A stretch of DNA of 64,000 bases from contig JAMAHW010000017.1 in assembly GCA_023627715.1 (NCBI GenBank), forward strand, positions 1-64,000, given 5' to 3'. This document shows, one piece after another, positions 1-11,788 of this stretch (positions within the stretch are counted from its first letter, which is position 1; each line of letters starts with the position of its first letter). The translations under genes and the position numbers were made by a program. Below the pieces are notes generated by a model that ran no database searches, was not told the origin of the DNA, and worked only from the letters and a program-made list of their open reading frames with translations. The stretch is from Periconia sp. R9002 (taxonomy: Eukaryota; Ascomycota; Dothideomycetes; Pleosporales; Periconiaceae).

Positions 1-1143
1 CATAAAAAAATTTAAATCTTTTTAAATCCACACTTCAACAAAAAACAACCCCCCCAACTATTCAAAAACCCCCCCCCCCCCCCCCCCCCCCCGTCTTAAG
101 CCAAGACATACACACACTTGTACATCCCTATCAACACAAAAAACCGCAAACGCACATAACAAAATCACAATTTATACCGCGCTCAGCATACCCCCTCACT
201 CCATCACCCACACCGCCCTATCCCTTCCACCACCCACCACCAACAATCCCATCCTCCCCAATCCATCACCTATCCACTATTTCGTTCCCTCTCATCTCCC
301 CACCAAACGAACAGCTTGCCTAGGTAGTATACGTATACTTCAAGTGCCTACAAGTCACCACTCACAACAAAACTCATAAAAACCATACCCCCCCCCCCCC
401 CCCAAAAAAAAAAAACACTTTCGATAGTAAAGGGATATGCATCATCATAACCAAATCTGGAGCCACTTCTTACCCCTCCCACCCCTCCTCCCCCTCCCCC
501 CAGACACGACCACGCACACACGCCTACACAAACACCCCCTCACGGGCCTAGATAAAAACCCATGTAAGTAAGTCCGACGTCTCACCTGCAAGTCAAAACG
601 AATCACGTAGATAAATAACTACCTAGATAGATGGGATAGATGTTTTGAAGATTTATAATTGACCTCTACGAAGGAAAGCATCTTCTTTTATTTGATTTGA
701 AAATTTTTGTTTGCAATGTTTTACATGTATTGCAAAGTAAAGTAAAAGTAGAAAAGTAGATGGGACACGGACACGGAGAATATGGACACGGAAAGGGTGT
801 GTGTGCACATCGTATGAGGTATGTAAACGAACGAACAGGAGGAAAGTGAGAAACGCTACACTATGCTTGCACAGAAAGTAGAAGAAGGGAAATACAGGGG
901 GGGGGCAAAGGGGGATAAAGTTGTTGTTGAGCTAGCAAGAGAGAGAGAGAAAGGATACGTTTTTGCATCTACCCCCAGCCGAGGTAGGGAGACGGAAAAG
1001 GAAAAGAAAGGAGAAGAAAGTCATAAAAATGTAGGTACTCTCCCACCCTATGCCCAAGAAAAAAAAAGGGGGGGGAGGGGATACCACGCCACGCAAAAAC
1101 CCCAACACGAACACCCAAACTTCCACACGCACCCATCCTCACC
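1..1143. other. Low-complexity intergenic DNA
   Basis: No gene is supported here. The stretch is C- and A-rich and carries two C homopolymers (about 69-92 and 388-403, the second running straight into an A run), followed by purine-rich sequence around 850-1080. Open frames in this part have runs of one or two amino acids and no family resemblance. It probably contains the 3' flank of the LtrA-like gene that ends at 1144. Confidence 0.6.
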
Positions 1144-3167
1144 TCACCTCTTCTTAAACTTCCTTGGCGCACTCACCATATTAACCACAACACACGCAAA
1201 ATACACGAGCAAAATCGTAGGAATCATCCACGAGCTCGTCATGTAATTCGCCTTGAGGCTCGGGTTATATTTAATCGCCGCGACGAGGGCGAGACCGAAG
1301 CCGGCGGCGAAGTTGATGAGGAGGCGGACGTACTGCGAGACGATGCGTTGGCGGGGAGGTAGGGAGAGGTATCCGAGGATGGACATTACGATGAGGGAGA
1401 GGCCGCCCTGCGGAGAGGAGGAAAAGTTAGTGTTGGAAGGTGGGAAAGAGGGTAAAGGGGAGGGTTTACCGAGATGAAGACGTAGGAAACGACGAGGCCG
1501 AAGAACTTTGTGTATTGGTCGAAGACGGCTTGGAAGTCGATGCGCACGCCCGAGTTCTTGAGCTTCTCCATGCGGTGCTCGGATATGCTGACGCTGAGGC
1601 TGTCGAAGAGGGTGGTTGTTGCGGCTGACATGAGGTCGTTCATGCTGTCGATGTACTCTGACTATAGCGAAGGTTAGGAACGTTAAACGAAGAGATGTTG
1701 TGTGATTGCAGATTGGGGAGGTGGCGTCTGGCTTGGAGCCTGAGAATCATACGTACCTGCGCGGTCTGGTTATTTTTGTTGGAGGACAAGAAATCGTACG
1801 ACTCGGCGATTTGCGCGAGCGCCGTGTTGGCCGTCTTGATGGATTTGGAGGCGTCGACGCCTTTGGGGACAACGCCAAATGTCTGGTTCCATACCGTGCC
1901 GTTGAGCATCTGCATGAAATCGGCGCCGTTTTTGAAGTCAGTCGACTCGACCTGGTCGACGGAAGTGTAGAGGGCGGTCATGAGCTGCATGGCTTGCGTC
2001 CAGATGATGAGCAGACTGATGCCCTGAAGGACCAAGACGAGCACAATGTGTAAGGGGAAGTGGTTGAAGCTCCAGATCTGCTGCTTGATGCTGCCAAAGT
2101 GCTCCTCGTGGAGACGGTCGAAGTAGAGCATGTAGAGGAAGTAGATGATGAGTACGGCGCCGATGATTTGTCCGATCACATTGGAAGTCCAGAGGTAGTC
2201 GTTTTTGACGATTTTGGAGATGGCCTTGCAAATGACAATGATGCCTTCGCCGAGAACGATGAGGGTGAGGAGAGACATGCGTTGTACAAGATCTAGGAGG
2301 GAGATTAGATGCTACACATATTGCTTGGGGGGGAATGGGTTGCTTACGAGTGCCCTTGAAACTAATGACTCTCCAGATGCAGGACACGGCGACTGTCAAG
2401 AGAGTCTCGAGGATGGCAATGACATACCAAGCAATGTAAACGCTGCTTTTCTGGGGAATGGGCTCACCAGCCGCATCGAACTTTTCCTTGGGGAATGCCG
2501 CGAACAATGCACCGTACAAGATGGCAGCCAGAGACGTAGACGCAATCACCAAGGAAAGGGGCAGCACGGTCTTCTTGAACTTCTTGGTGTACATGAGCGT
2601 GACGAAGTATTGAACGGCGAGGGTTGCTCTTGAGACGGCCAGTGCTATACTGAAGGTGCGGTAGACTTTCAAGTCTGCAATAGCCTGGCCAGGATGCCAT
2701 TGAGGGCCTATTACGGCGAACCCCACCATGATGCCGAAATGGATCGACTTGGCGATACGCTCAAAAACCGAGTCGGCGGAGAAACGGACATCGTAAAGGG
2801 ATACTTGGTACCACGTCAACCAGAGCAGGGAGAAGAAGCCGATGTATGAGGAAAGAGAGTTCTGGTCGTTGATTTCTATGATGGAGGTGAAGGTAGTGAG
2901 GTTGGCAACGAAAAAGAGATCGTAGAATAACTCGGCAGTAGTAGCCTCGGCATGACGATGAAAGTGTGGCTTTTGGTGGGATTGAGGGTCGACGTGGTCG
3001 AAGTGTTCGAAATCTGAGCTTTCGTGCTGGCCGTGCTGTGGTCGCAGAGGTTTCTGGTCAGGGTGCAGATGATGTGGAGGCGCGTTCTCAAGGATGGTGT
3101 CTGCGTGTTCGTGCAGCGGCGATGCAAACAAACGGAGAGATCGACCCTCCTCAACGTGATGCGCCAT
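1144..3167 (-). CDS. LtrA-family (low temperature requirement A) membrane protein
   Basis: Polytopic membrane protein of the LtrA family (PF06772 type); the biochemical role of the family is not established. Four exons are inferred: 3167-2348, 2292-1757, 1661-1470 and 1407-1144, all with GT-AG borders and consistent phase, giving 603 residues. The His-rich N-terminal tail (residues 1-75) is followed by the family signature region, with ELFYDLFFVANLT near residue 80 and the LTLIVLGEG segment at the exon 1/2 join. About ten hydrophobic segments follow, and the C-terminus is basic (RKFKKR). The ATG at 3167 was chosen because it directly precedes the conserved tail; the open frame upstream is not membrane-like. 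The family was first described in bacteria but is widespread in ascomycetes, so a bacterial origin is possible but old. Family call is firm, function unknown. Confidence 0.85.
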
Positions 3168-4446
3168 GACGATGACAATGAATGAAGGCTTTGGGACGAG
3201 GAAGCGCCCGTAAAAGCGACAGAAGGAAAGGTTGTGAACGTATACAAAGAGCTGAGTTTGGTGGACGGGTCGGGGGACGTGAAGACTAATAAGGGAACCG
3301 TGAGATGGGGATGGCATCAGCCATAAGCACGGAGCAGGCGATGCAAGTTGGGTACATTGTTCGCGCCGGGACCCATGGGATGAAGGATGAAAATAGTAGG
3401 ATACGGTAGGAGAATAGATTTCCGGGCGCGGGATGGGTGGATTGCGGTCCCCCACGGGCGCCGGTTCTATTTTGCAGTCACTCCTGGTTTCGGGGTCTTG
3501 GGTTTCAAAAGGGCCAGACCCGCGTGTAAGTTAATTGCGCCCAGTGATTTGAATGATTCTACGTGTTTTGGAAGGCCCGGTGGCTTTCGTACCGGTGACA
3601 GGCTACGGTAACGCCACGAATGGCACACCCTGGTCACGACTCCTGGTGGTCGCAGTTATAGATGGATTGATTGGGTGTGGAGAAGGAATGACGGTCTGGA
3701 ACAGGGAACCAACCTGTGGCTGAGCAAACCGGCCAGGGGCTTGCTAAGGACCCCCTTGCGGTGATCTCCCTCGATGGTGCTTGTCATGACCCGTTATTTA
3801 CTGTTTGATGGGCAGCAATAAGGAAAGAAACACACATCGATTGTGACACATGCACACCGCCACACATGCAGTGACGATGCCGCCGCCATTCAGCTGATTC
3901 ACGCTAATTCGGATTCCGTAGACAGGGTAGGTACTGTAAGTAGCTTTCTCGTCGAAAGCGGCCAGATGGAGTAATTGTTTGGCCCAGGGTCAGGGGTATG
4001 GGGGCCAAGCTTTTGCAAATCCGAATTAAGCTTTTGCCCAGCTGAAGCTTGAGCACAAAATGACGCGCAACCATCACCACTACACGGGGCTTGTGCGACA
4101 CCACACGGCGTCAGATTGGTCAATGGTCAAACAAACTTGGACCAGCTGGCATTTCAGCCACCCAATGGCCTGGAGTGATGTGGCTGAAGGAATGGTGACA
4201 CAGACACTGCATCCAAATATCTAACAACGTCTCCCCCCTTCTGACGCGCAAGCTTCTGACTAACATCCATGATCCCACTTATCCATTTCCAGCTCAGGGC
4301 TGACCAACGGCCCCCTCCTCGCATCAAAAGGCCCGAATGCAGTTATTCAGCCACACCGATCGAAGCAATTGGATTTGTACAGCTACCTAGGCATCTATGT
4401 AGGTATACCGTATACCATCCAATTTGGGTATCATCATTGCATTGCA
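3168..4446. other. Intergenic region upstream of the LtrA-like gene
   Basis: About 1.3 kb between two genes on the minus strand. It holds the promoter of the LtrA-like gene and the 3' flank of the RBR ligase gene. A one-mismatch copy of the recurrent palindrome (TACCTAGGCA) lies at 4384-4393. I see no coding signal, RNA gene or repeat. Confidence 0.6.
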
Positions 4447-5938
4447 TCAGCTGTCCTGCGCGTCCAATTCCATCTGTATCCGCATCGCTTCCTGTTCCCA
4501 AAACTCTGCTATTTGCTCAGCGCCCCTCCTTCCACCAAACTGAACATCCCCCTGAGCCATGTCCCCTTCCGCCATGTCCATCAGTCGTTGATAGCATGCC
4601 TTGTTCTTCGGGTTGTTGAAGTGCTCGTAAGGGCGCTCGGGGCTCAACCATGCTCCGCAGAGATAGCAAAAATGCGTTTTGCACTGGAAACATGTCACTG
4701 CACACGCAAAATATTAGCAAACACATTCTGGACTGGCTAATGCTCGGGATACACCTACTGTGATTGCAGCCAAACGATTTCTGGCAGGGTATCGAGCAAG
4801 TCGGGCATGGCGAGCAATTCTTCATGATGAAATTGAGCGAGGCCTGGTCCTCCTCGGTGAGCTGAGTGGAATCCCTGGGTTCACACCGCACAAAATCACC
4901 GTGCCACGAGGCTAGACAGATCTGGCAGAACGCCAGTGTGCAATCCTCGCACACGGCTAAACGATCCATTCCTGTGATGCCTACTCTACGCTTTTCGAAC
5001 GTGGTCTCTTCCTGCGCCACCTCCGCCGCGGCTGAGACGGGCTCATCGGCTTCGGAATCCGACTCGTCCATTTCATGTACGTTGGTGATTTTGGGGTACT
5101 TTTTAGTTCGCATTGCACCTTGACACCAAGAGCGCGGGCAGTAGATGATGGTGGGATCGGCCTCGATCTTCTTCTTCCGCTTCATCTTTGCATAGCGCTC
5201 AACATTCTCTGTCGATATTGGGATCTGAAGCAGCTCTTTCGGCGAGATTAACCGCTCCTTCTTCTTCTTCTTCTTGTTGGACCCAGACTCAGACTGCCCG
5301 CACTCGACTGACATGCACTTAACATTGTTGACATCCCCTTCCTTGATGCAATTGTTGTAATAGTCCTGTAGACACGCTACGCAAAACACATGATTGCAGC
5401 GTTGCATGCGATAGCACGCAGATCCCTTCTTGGGTTCCAGACACACTCCGCAATCAAAAGTCTCCTTGTCGAACAACTCGCGCTTCGTCCGTGTGCTGTA
5501 AGCCAGTAACTCGGTTTTCAGACCGACAGGAAGCGTGAGCTCCTCCAAACCGAACGCCGTTTCTGTAGCCTCTTGTAGATAGCTCACATATGCAAATAGC
5601 ATCTGGCCCCTTCCATACTCCTCCCATAAAAGCCGCGCCTCATCCTTTAATATATTTATCTTATCTGCAGGGAGCCATGATGGCAAGGTTGAAAGCGTTA
5701 CCGATGGCGGGGCTTCGGCGGGATATGGTGCGGGCAGCGTGATTTTGACATCTAAAGGTGGTAGGTAAGCAAGCCGTTCGATGCTTTGTCCTGGTTCGAA
5801 GGTGACGGGGAGAGGAGTGGTTGGTGCTACGAGAAGCTGAATACGAGCGGCGAACGGGTCTCCAGGATCAAGCTCGAGCTCGGGGTAGATGGACCGAAGA
5901 GTTTCGAGTTCCTCTGTGCGCTCATCCTCATTGTCCAT
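4447..5938 (-). CDS. ITT1: RWD/RBR E3 ubiquitin ligase, ITT1/RNF14-like
   Basis: RING-between-RING E3 ubiquitin ligase. The N-terminal RWD domain (about residues 1-140) opens with a typical ELETLRSIYPELEL stretch. RING1 starts near residue 165 with CGVCLE and contains RCNHVFCVACLQDYY. An in-between-RING segment follows, and RING2 has CPTC and GCNHMTC; the Cys of GCNHM matches the catalytic thioester Cys of parkin-type ligases. Two exons, 5938-4759 and 4697-4447, give 476 residues. The 61-bp intron splits the Met codon of CNHM, and splicing restores the conserved motif exactly. The open frame continues upstream of 5938 but has no ATG there. The length fits the RNF14/ITT1 family. Yeast Itt1 modulates translation termination; transfer of that role is inference. 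Confidence 0.9.
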
Positions 5939-6407
5939 GATTGACTCGCAACTGGGGTTGAAGGGTTGTAGAGAAGTCAACAAGAGTTGGCTAACGAATT
6001 TTGAGAATGATGGTCGGGAGGCGAATAATTATTATCTGCGAATCTGCTTCTGGCCGGCGGAGGCAAATGGGCGTGATGCTGGCGCGTCGCGATGCTCCCA
6101 GCCAATGAGGAAGCACATTATGAGTCACCGAATCAATGTGGTTCATCTCATATTGGTAGAAGGGAATTTGAACTATTTTCGAGGTCTAAGCCGCATAAAA
6201 GATATGCCTTGAGGAGCAAAGACCCGTGGAAAGCGCATACTTGCGTTGGGGAAGTGCGGCAGGGCGATGACATAATCACAAACACCCCCACTGTCCACAT
6301 GCGAGCCACAACGCTCTCGGTAGCGGACCACCGAACCTCACCCAAAACATATCGTCATTGCCGCTTCCAACAACATTTTACTCCGCCTTTTGACCATAAC
6401 ACTAGCT
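5939..6407. promoter_or_regulatory. Divergent promoter region, RBR ligase / CAX4
   Basis: 469 bp between two divergent start codons, so it should contain both promoters. A CCAAT box is visible at 6102-6106. No gene or repeat is seen. Confidence 0.45.
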
Positions 6408-7246
6408 ATGGATGGCCCGCCGCTCGCGTCGCTCTCCTTGACGCATGTCCACTATGTGAGCCAGTCTCATCGTGCATATGAAGCTTCGCACCATCTCGTA
6501 CTCACCACCATCACTAGAACCCTGCCGACCGCATTTCGTACTTGTGCGCGTGGCTAGCCCTCGTTCCGCAAGGCCTCTGCGTCATCTACGCAACGCTGAT
6601 ATGGTCTAACCGCGAGATTGAAATCATGCTCATGTTTGCGGGGCAGATGGCGTGTGAGGCGTTGAATTGGTGTTTGAAGCGGTACATCAAGGAGGAGCGG
6701 CCGCGAGGTACATCCACCTAACACTGGTCCTCAATAATCGAGAAATGTTACTTGAGTGATCAACCGAGCTGACGCCATACCCACCAAACTACAGAAATGC
6801 ACGGAAAAGGCTACGGTATGCCCTCTTCGCACGCGCAATTCGTCACCTTCTTCTCCATAACACTCAGTCTCTTCCTCCTCTTCCGCCACGTCCCACACCC
6901 CACGGAGACACACACGCCCTTCTCCTACCCACAACGCGCTCTTCTGTCTTTTGCAGCCATCGTCTCTGCCGCCGCAGTCGCTTTCAGCCGCATCTATCTC
7001 AGTTATCACACGCCGAAGCAGGTCCTTGTAGGCTGCGCCGCAGGCGCCATCTTCGCATTTGCATGGTTCACATTCACCACACTTTTGAGACGCGCCGGCT
7101 GGGTCGAGTGGGCGCTTGAGACGGAGCTAGCGAGGCTGTTCAGGGTGAGGGATTTGGTCATCCAGGAGGACCTCGTGGATTCGGGGTGGGCTCGGTGGGT
7201 TGAGCGGAGGAGGCGGGTGAGAGGAGAGGGGAAGAAGGGGAGGTGA
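6408..7246 (+). CDS. CAX4: Dolichyldiphosphatase (PAP2 superfamily)
   Basis: Hydrolyses dolichyl diphosphate to dolichyl phosphate in the ER lumen, recycling the lipid carrier for N-glycosylation. Three exons are inferred: 6408-6455, 6518-6707 and 6795-7246, giving 229 residues, close to the family length. The first exon encodes the conserved LSLTHVHY. All three PAP2 motifs are present: K-x6-RP (KRYIKEERP), PSSH in GMPSSHAQF, and SR-x5-H-x3-Q in SRIYLSYHTPKQ; the final Gln instead of Asp is typical of dolichyldiphosphatases. The second motif is reached only by joining exons 2 and 3 through a split Glu codon. Several membrane segments surround the motifs, and the C-terminal tail is basic. It is transcribed away from the RBR ligase gene. 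Confidence 0.92.
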
Positions 7247-8599
7247 AACTGATCTATCTGTTTTTTGAATTTATCTGCATTTTTGGGGCAATAATTCAAG
7301 AAAAGAAAAGGGTGGGATACTTGCATACGAAATGTTGCATTATAACATTCTATACACGCTAAAAAGCAAAATTCACGCGAGGGTCACCATACACGTCCCA
7401 AGCTCAATATAGATTGATAGATGATTTTCAATCGAAAAAAAGATAAATAGAATAAAATCTGATCGCATCTCCCAACACGGACTCTCTTGTCCACTTCTCA
7501 AACACTTTTGTCTTGAAAACATGAAAAGGGGAATTCGGTGAAATGTATATTTTTGTCATCTAAACCTTCACACTTGAACAATGCATAAAGAATAGAACGT
7601 GCAATATTGTTCACTTAGTAATTAGATGATTCGTAGTACCGACATACACAACATAACACAAACACGTTCTCAGCTAGGGACATATATATAGGAACCTAAT
7701 GGCGCACGAGAATAACGTTTGTATTGTTACTAGTTGCGTATTTTGCATGTGTGTCTGCGTGTTACGACGATATTGGGGGGTTAGTTATGTTACTAGTAGG
7801 AGGATTGAATGGATGTAGTTCTGCGTGGAAGTGTCTGAGTGGGTGATAGGTGGGTGGGTGAGGTTGATGGTGTACTGTTTTGTTTTTTGTTTTATGTACT
7901 TAAGGGAGGGGTTGGTGTTGATAAGCCTGAGTGGTTGTATGGGGTTATTTGTGTGAAGGAGGAAAGATATGTTTGTTGTTGAGGTAGTTGTATCCTCTAG
8001 AAATTCTTATTTCTTCTGTTACTTCAGCATTGATACTTTTTACTAGAGATAGTTTCTCCTTCTCTCCCCCTAACTATTGAATTCATCAAATTATTATCTA
8101 AACTTCGCAATTAAGTTACGGCAAAGATCATATATTATGTGAAAGAATGCCTCCACGGGTATCATGTCTAACGCGTTCCTATGTACATTTCGTGCTAGAA
8201 CCCTTAATATTGAAAGCATGGGAGGTAGATTTTATCATTATAGTAAAGAGTGTAAAAAGTTGGATTTCTATATATGCGAGAAACACGAGCTACCTCAGTA
8301 TCAATTGAGTGTTTCTCGGAAGAGCTCGCCCAATGATAACTGAGACTGGCCAGAGCCCAGATGCGAAAAATAGTCTAAACAGGGAAAAAGTCTAAATACA
8401 AAAAGTCCGCAGAACGACAAGAATGGAAGAAGGGCCGGAAACAAGAAGTGATGATTGTAGTGATGCGATTCGATAACGTAGTTGTGGTAGGTTCACACTG
8501 ATTTGTGAATGACAAAGAGCTTTTCATATAGCCGTTGTCGTTCGTGGCTTGTTGTGCACTGATTGATTGCTCTTCTCCAACACAGACCCACACGTCCGA
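7247..8599. other. AT-rich convergent intergenic region
   Basis: About 1.35 kb between two converging genes, AT-rich and without coding signal. It should hold both 3' ends. No repeat shared with the rest of the window was noticed. Confidence 0.55.
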
Positions 8600-9015
8600 T
8601 CACGAGGATGGGGTATAGGTTATGAGTTTACTTTTGAGGCCACAAGCGCAACCATAAACCTCCACTACTTGCTGATTGTTTATTAGAGAACAGTCTGATT
8701 AGAACCATGGAGCCTGCTTACCTTGTACTTGAGTGTGACCATGAAATTTTCGACCGTTTTCTTACCATCCGAGCATGTTGTGGTGAGTGCCTTCTGGACT
8801 GTGCACCCGTTCAATTCACCACATTGGGAACGGTAACATAATCCGGGAGCGGGTAAGGGGCTGGAGCTGGGGCTGGGGCTGGAGGAGCTCTGGTCTCTGG
8901 CCGCGACGGTAGGGCTGGAGGTGGTGATCGTGGTGGAGGCAGAGGCGGGCAGCGCCGTAATGGAAGTTGGGTAAAAGAAGGCCAGAGCCAAAATGAGAGT
9001 GGATGAAGGGAACAT
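8600..9015 (-). CDS. Small secreted cysteine-containing protein
   Basis: Predicted 121-residue secreted protein of unknown function. Residues 1-22 form a clear signal peptide (MFPSSTLILALAFFYP followed by TSITALPA). A Ser/Pro/Thr-rich linker runs to about residue 60, followed by a compact domain with six Cys: CYRSQC, GC, TTC and a final GCACG. Two exons are inferred, 9015-8722 and 8671-8600, separated by a 50-bp intron with a GTAAGC donor. The second exon adds the last two Cys and a natural stop, and without it the domain has only four Cys. An even number of Cys suggests three disulfides. Size and architecture resemble fungal effectors or secreted antimicrobial-type proteins, but I recognise no family. 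It sits at the edge of a transposon-containing, gene-poor stretch. Confidence 0.6.
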
Positions 9016-10942
9016 GGCGATTGAGTCAAAATCTATTTGTTTCTTCTTTGTGATTGAATGGAAAGTAAAGTGAGTGTGGTTGAATGGAGAATGGAATGAG
9101 TGTGGTTCGTCAAGGAGGACACGATGCAATGGACTTATATACGTACTTTTGAAATGCGCTCAGTGCCACAACTAGAATTTGCTGGACTCCGGAGCTAGAT
9201 TATGGAGGTAAGTAACGGTTTGATGGATCGTGTGTATCCGTATGTATGTGTTGGTATGGAGGCGTAGCTTCGTTAGGAATGCCTAAAGCATATACATGTA
9301 TGTGGCACGTGCCCCAGGTGCTCCTTTCACATACCATGATAGTGGAAAAGGCTTACATGGGGTAGTGACACCCTAACTTCGCATATTACCTTTCGAATAC
9401 AGAGCACCTTCGTCAACAACATAAATAAATCAAAACATGCTCCTCGGCATTCCCGCAGATCGTTTCACACATACGGACTTCGCTCGACTTGGTAGGTCGC
9501 CGCGTCTGAATTAAAGCTACTTTTGACAATCTGATTGTGGTATGTAGTAATGATAAGCAGGTGGGTTTGTTGAAACTATGAATGGGATGCAGAGACCATG
9601 TGTCACTATACACATCCCTGTCGAGAACATTTTTACGCTTTTTTGTTGGGTCGATAGCGCAGGCAATGCATTCACTTATGCGAAAACATGTTTCTTTTCT
9701 CTTTTCCCTTGATCAACTATGAAAGAGATGAATTTTTAATTGACATTGATGTTAGTACAATATATAGTCGTTTTCAATAAAACATGCCCCCTCCCCCTTG
9801 TCTAGATTATCTTGTAAAATCAGTGATTACATCACTCTACATGTACTTTACCTCATATTACATATACTCCGTGTACTCCTATTAGTCCCCCTCCTTATAA
9901 AACACCCTACTGTTGTCACTTTTAGGGTAAAGTATACTAATTTTTGACATATCTAACAGGTTCTTACCTATTTAGGTAAGCCCTTCTTCTCCTTTTTAAC
10001 TAGGGAGGGGGGCATGTTTTTTTGAAAAGCACCGATACTGCGTAGTGTAAAATTCGTTTTATATGAAGGTAAGCGGGGAACAACAGCGCACTGTAGCCTT
10101 TGGAACTTTACTGCACTTCTATAGTTATCAATATACGTAATTTATTTCGTTAAGAAACAAACTATCCATTCAAAATCAACAGCAAATTTTACCTGTCGTC
10201 TAATTGCGAAGCTTATAAGGGGTTAGGCTCGGTAAAAATCGTGGTTGGTTGAGATGTTATTAATAGCAGGATGCTCGCACATTACCATCTCCAGTAATTC
10301 ATCCGAGCGTCCCGGTGTGACGCCAAACGCCCTTCCTTTCAAGTAATTGTTCGATCATTTCAAACACCGAAGATCATATTTTGGGATCGGAGGACATGTT
10401 TCATATGTTGTTAGCAGCAAGTTGTTAGTGTAGGGCTGCTGGCAGCGGATCCTACAACGGAATTTACAGTGTGTGGCTCAGGCTCTTATATGTTTAAAAC
10501 ATAAATTGATAACATCTACGTTGCCACCTAAGCTTGGTATGGAGAACTATATGCGCTGAGTCGCATGTGTCCCTAATAATGGTATTGATAATCTGCTACT
10601 ACTTAGTGGGAGATACAGAAAAGATAGTTCTACTAGGAAGAGATAATTTACTAAACTCTCATGACCCATGAATATGTAACTATGTACTTACATTTCCGTA
10701 GGATCATTGGCTTTGTATGTGTCTGAGTAGAATTTTTTTTTATTTTCGATTTATTGCATTTTTGCCTGCTATGATACCCCAGGTACTTTGCATCAATTCA
10801 TAAGAGGTGGAATCAGTCTCACATAGTGTATGAGTAGCAAATGGGTAGTCTAGTGTGATTTTTACATGCTTTAATTTACTACGTATTGAAAGTCGACACT
10901 GTATAGCTATACCCAAGATATCAAGGACCTGGATATCTTAGA
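9016..10942. other. AT-rich gene-poor region with a MITE
   Basis: About 1.9 kb without a supported gene. The 275-bp MITE copy A lies inside it at 9763-10037. The rest is AT-rich with frequent stops in all frames, which fits RIP-affected or unconstrained DNA, but I recognise no other transposon fragment. Confidence 0.55.
9763..10037. mobile_element. MITE copy A, TA-flanked with terminal inverted repeats
   Basis: A 275-bp non-coding element with a second copy at 52425-52699. The two have equal length, 263 of 275 identical bases and no indels. Similarity stops abruptly on both sides at TA dinucleotides, which suggests a TA target site. The ends are imperfect inverted repeats: the left has TTTTCAATAAAACATGCCCC and the right, read in reverse, has TTTTCAAAAAAACATGCCCC, followed by a CCCTCCC-like block. 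TA target sites and such ends fit a Tc1/mariner (pogo/Fot1-like) derived MITE; the superfamily is an inference. This copy keeps C or G at 11 of the 12 differing positions, so it is the less mutated of the two. Confidence 0.8.
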
Positions 10943-11788
10943 TTAAGCCTTTGCTTGCTTATGCATCTCTTCAATCATCTTCTCATACTCTTCAAAGCTA
11001 TTAATCCCCTTCGGAATTCCATTAGCCTGCAGCCCCTGATCATCCATCAGCACAGCCTTCTTCTCCATGAGTTCGATCCAGACAGGTCGACTCGTCATTC
11101 GCTTGTGCCAAGCCTCCACATTCGGAAAGCCTTGAAACATGTCCTCGCGTTTACACATCAAGACCATGTCGACACGATCATTCCAAGGAGCGAAGGCAAG
11201 ATCGGCATATGTGAATTTGTCGCCTACCAGCCACTCCCTCCCTTCCAGCGAAAGCTCAAGAACGCCAAGGATGCGTTTGAGTTCTTTGAAGTAACGGTCA
11301 ATGGCAGAAGGTAGTTTTTCATGATGGTAGCTCTTGAACCACGCAGCCTGTCCAAAATATGGGCCCTGTCCGCTGACTTGGAAGGCAAGCCACTGGTTGC
11401 AGAGATGTCTCTCTTTAAGAGTGCTGTAGCTCAGCTTGCTTGTCTTATCGTATTGCTCGATAAGGTATAGAATAATGGCAGCGGACTCCCACAATGTGAT
11501 GTCGGTGTTCGGGTCGTGGATGGCTAACCAATGTATGTCAGTTTAAGTTGACGGGTGATACATATGGTCAACATACCTGGGACGCGGCCATTGGGATTGA
11601 TATCTGTGAAAGGCTTTTGCTTCACGTTTTCGAAGCTGAAGGACTCGATCTCATACGGCAGACCCAACTCTGCTACAGTCCAGAGTACCTTCCATGGATT
11701 GGGTCCCGAGGCTGGCAGTCAGGTTAAAAATTTGTTTCGAGTGTTGCACGCGGAACTTACGTGTGATCCAAACTTTGATTGGCTTCAT
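10943..11788 (-). CDS. Glutathione S-transferase, Ure2p-like class
   Basis: Cytosolic GST that conjugates glutathione to electrophilic substrates. Three exons are inferred: 11788-11761, 11711-11577 and 11523-10943, giving 247 residues. The thioredoxin-fold N-terminus begins MKPIKVWITPSGPNPWKV and continues with NPNGRVPAIHDP and the glutathione-binding LWESAAIILYL. The all-helical C-terminal domain includes WLVGDKFTYADLAFAPWN and ends in a Lys-rich tail. Both introns fall inside the N-terminal domain and restore family motifs in phase. The PSGPNP start is characteristic of fungal Ure2p-like GSTs, several of which serve secondary-metabolite clusters. The gene is divergent from the MFS transporter and near the diterpene synthase relict, so a role in that pathway or in detoxification is plausible but not shown. 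Confidence 0.9.

Noticed and set aside
863..1246. 127-codon plus-strand frame, with opposite-strand frames at 932-1172
   Set aside because: Composition is low-complexity purine or pyrimidine repeat, there is no motif, and the end overlaps the last exon of the LtrA-like gene.
1144..3167. Recent bacterial gene transfer for the LtrA-like gene
   Set aside because: The gene has three ordinary fungal introns and the family is common in ascomycetes, so nothing here points to a recent transfer.
2876..3247. 123-codon minus-strand frame overlapping the LtrA-like exon 1
   Set aside because: It is the shifted frame of a well-supported exon and shows no domain.
8375..8593. 72-codon minus-strand frame beside the secreted-protein gene
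   Set aside because: It starts after the stop of that gene, in AT-rich sequence, with no signal peptide or motif.
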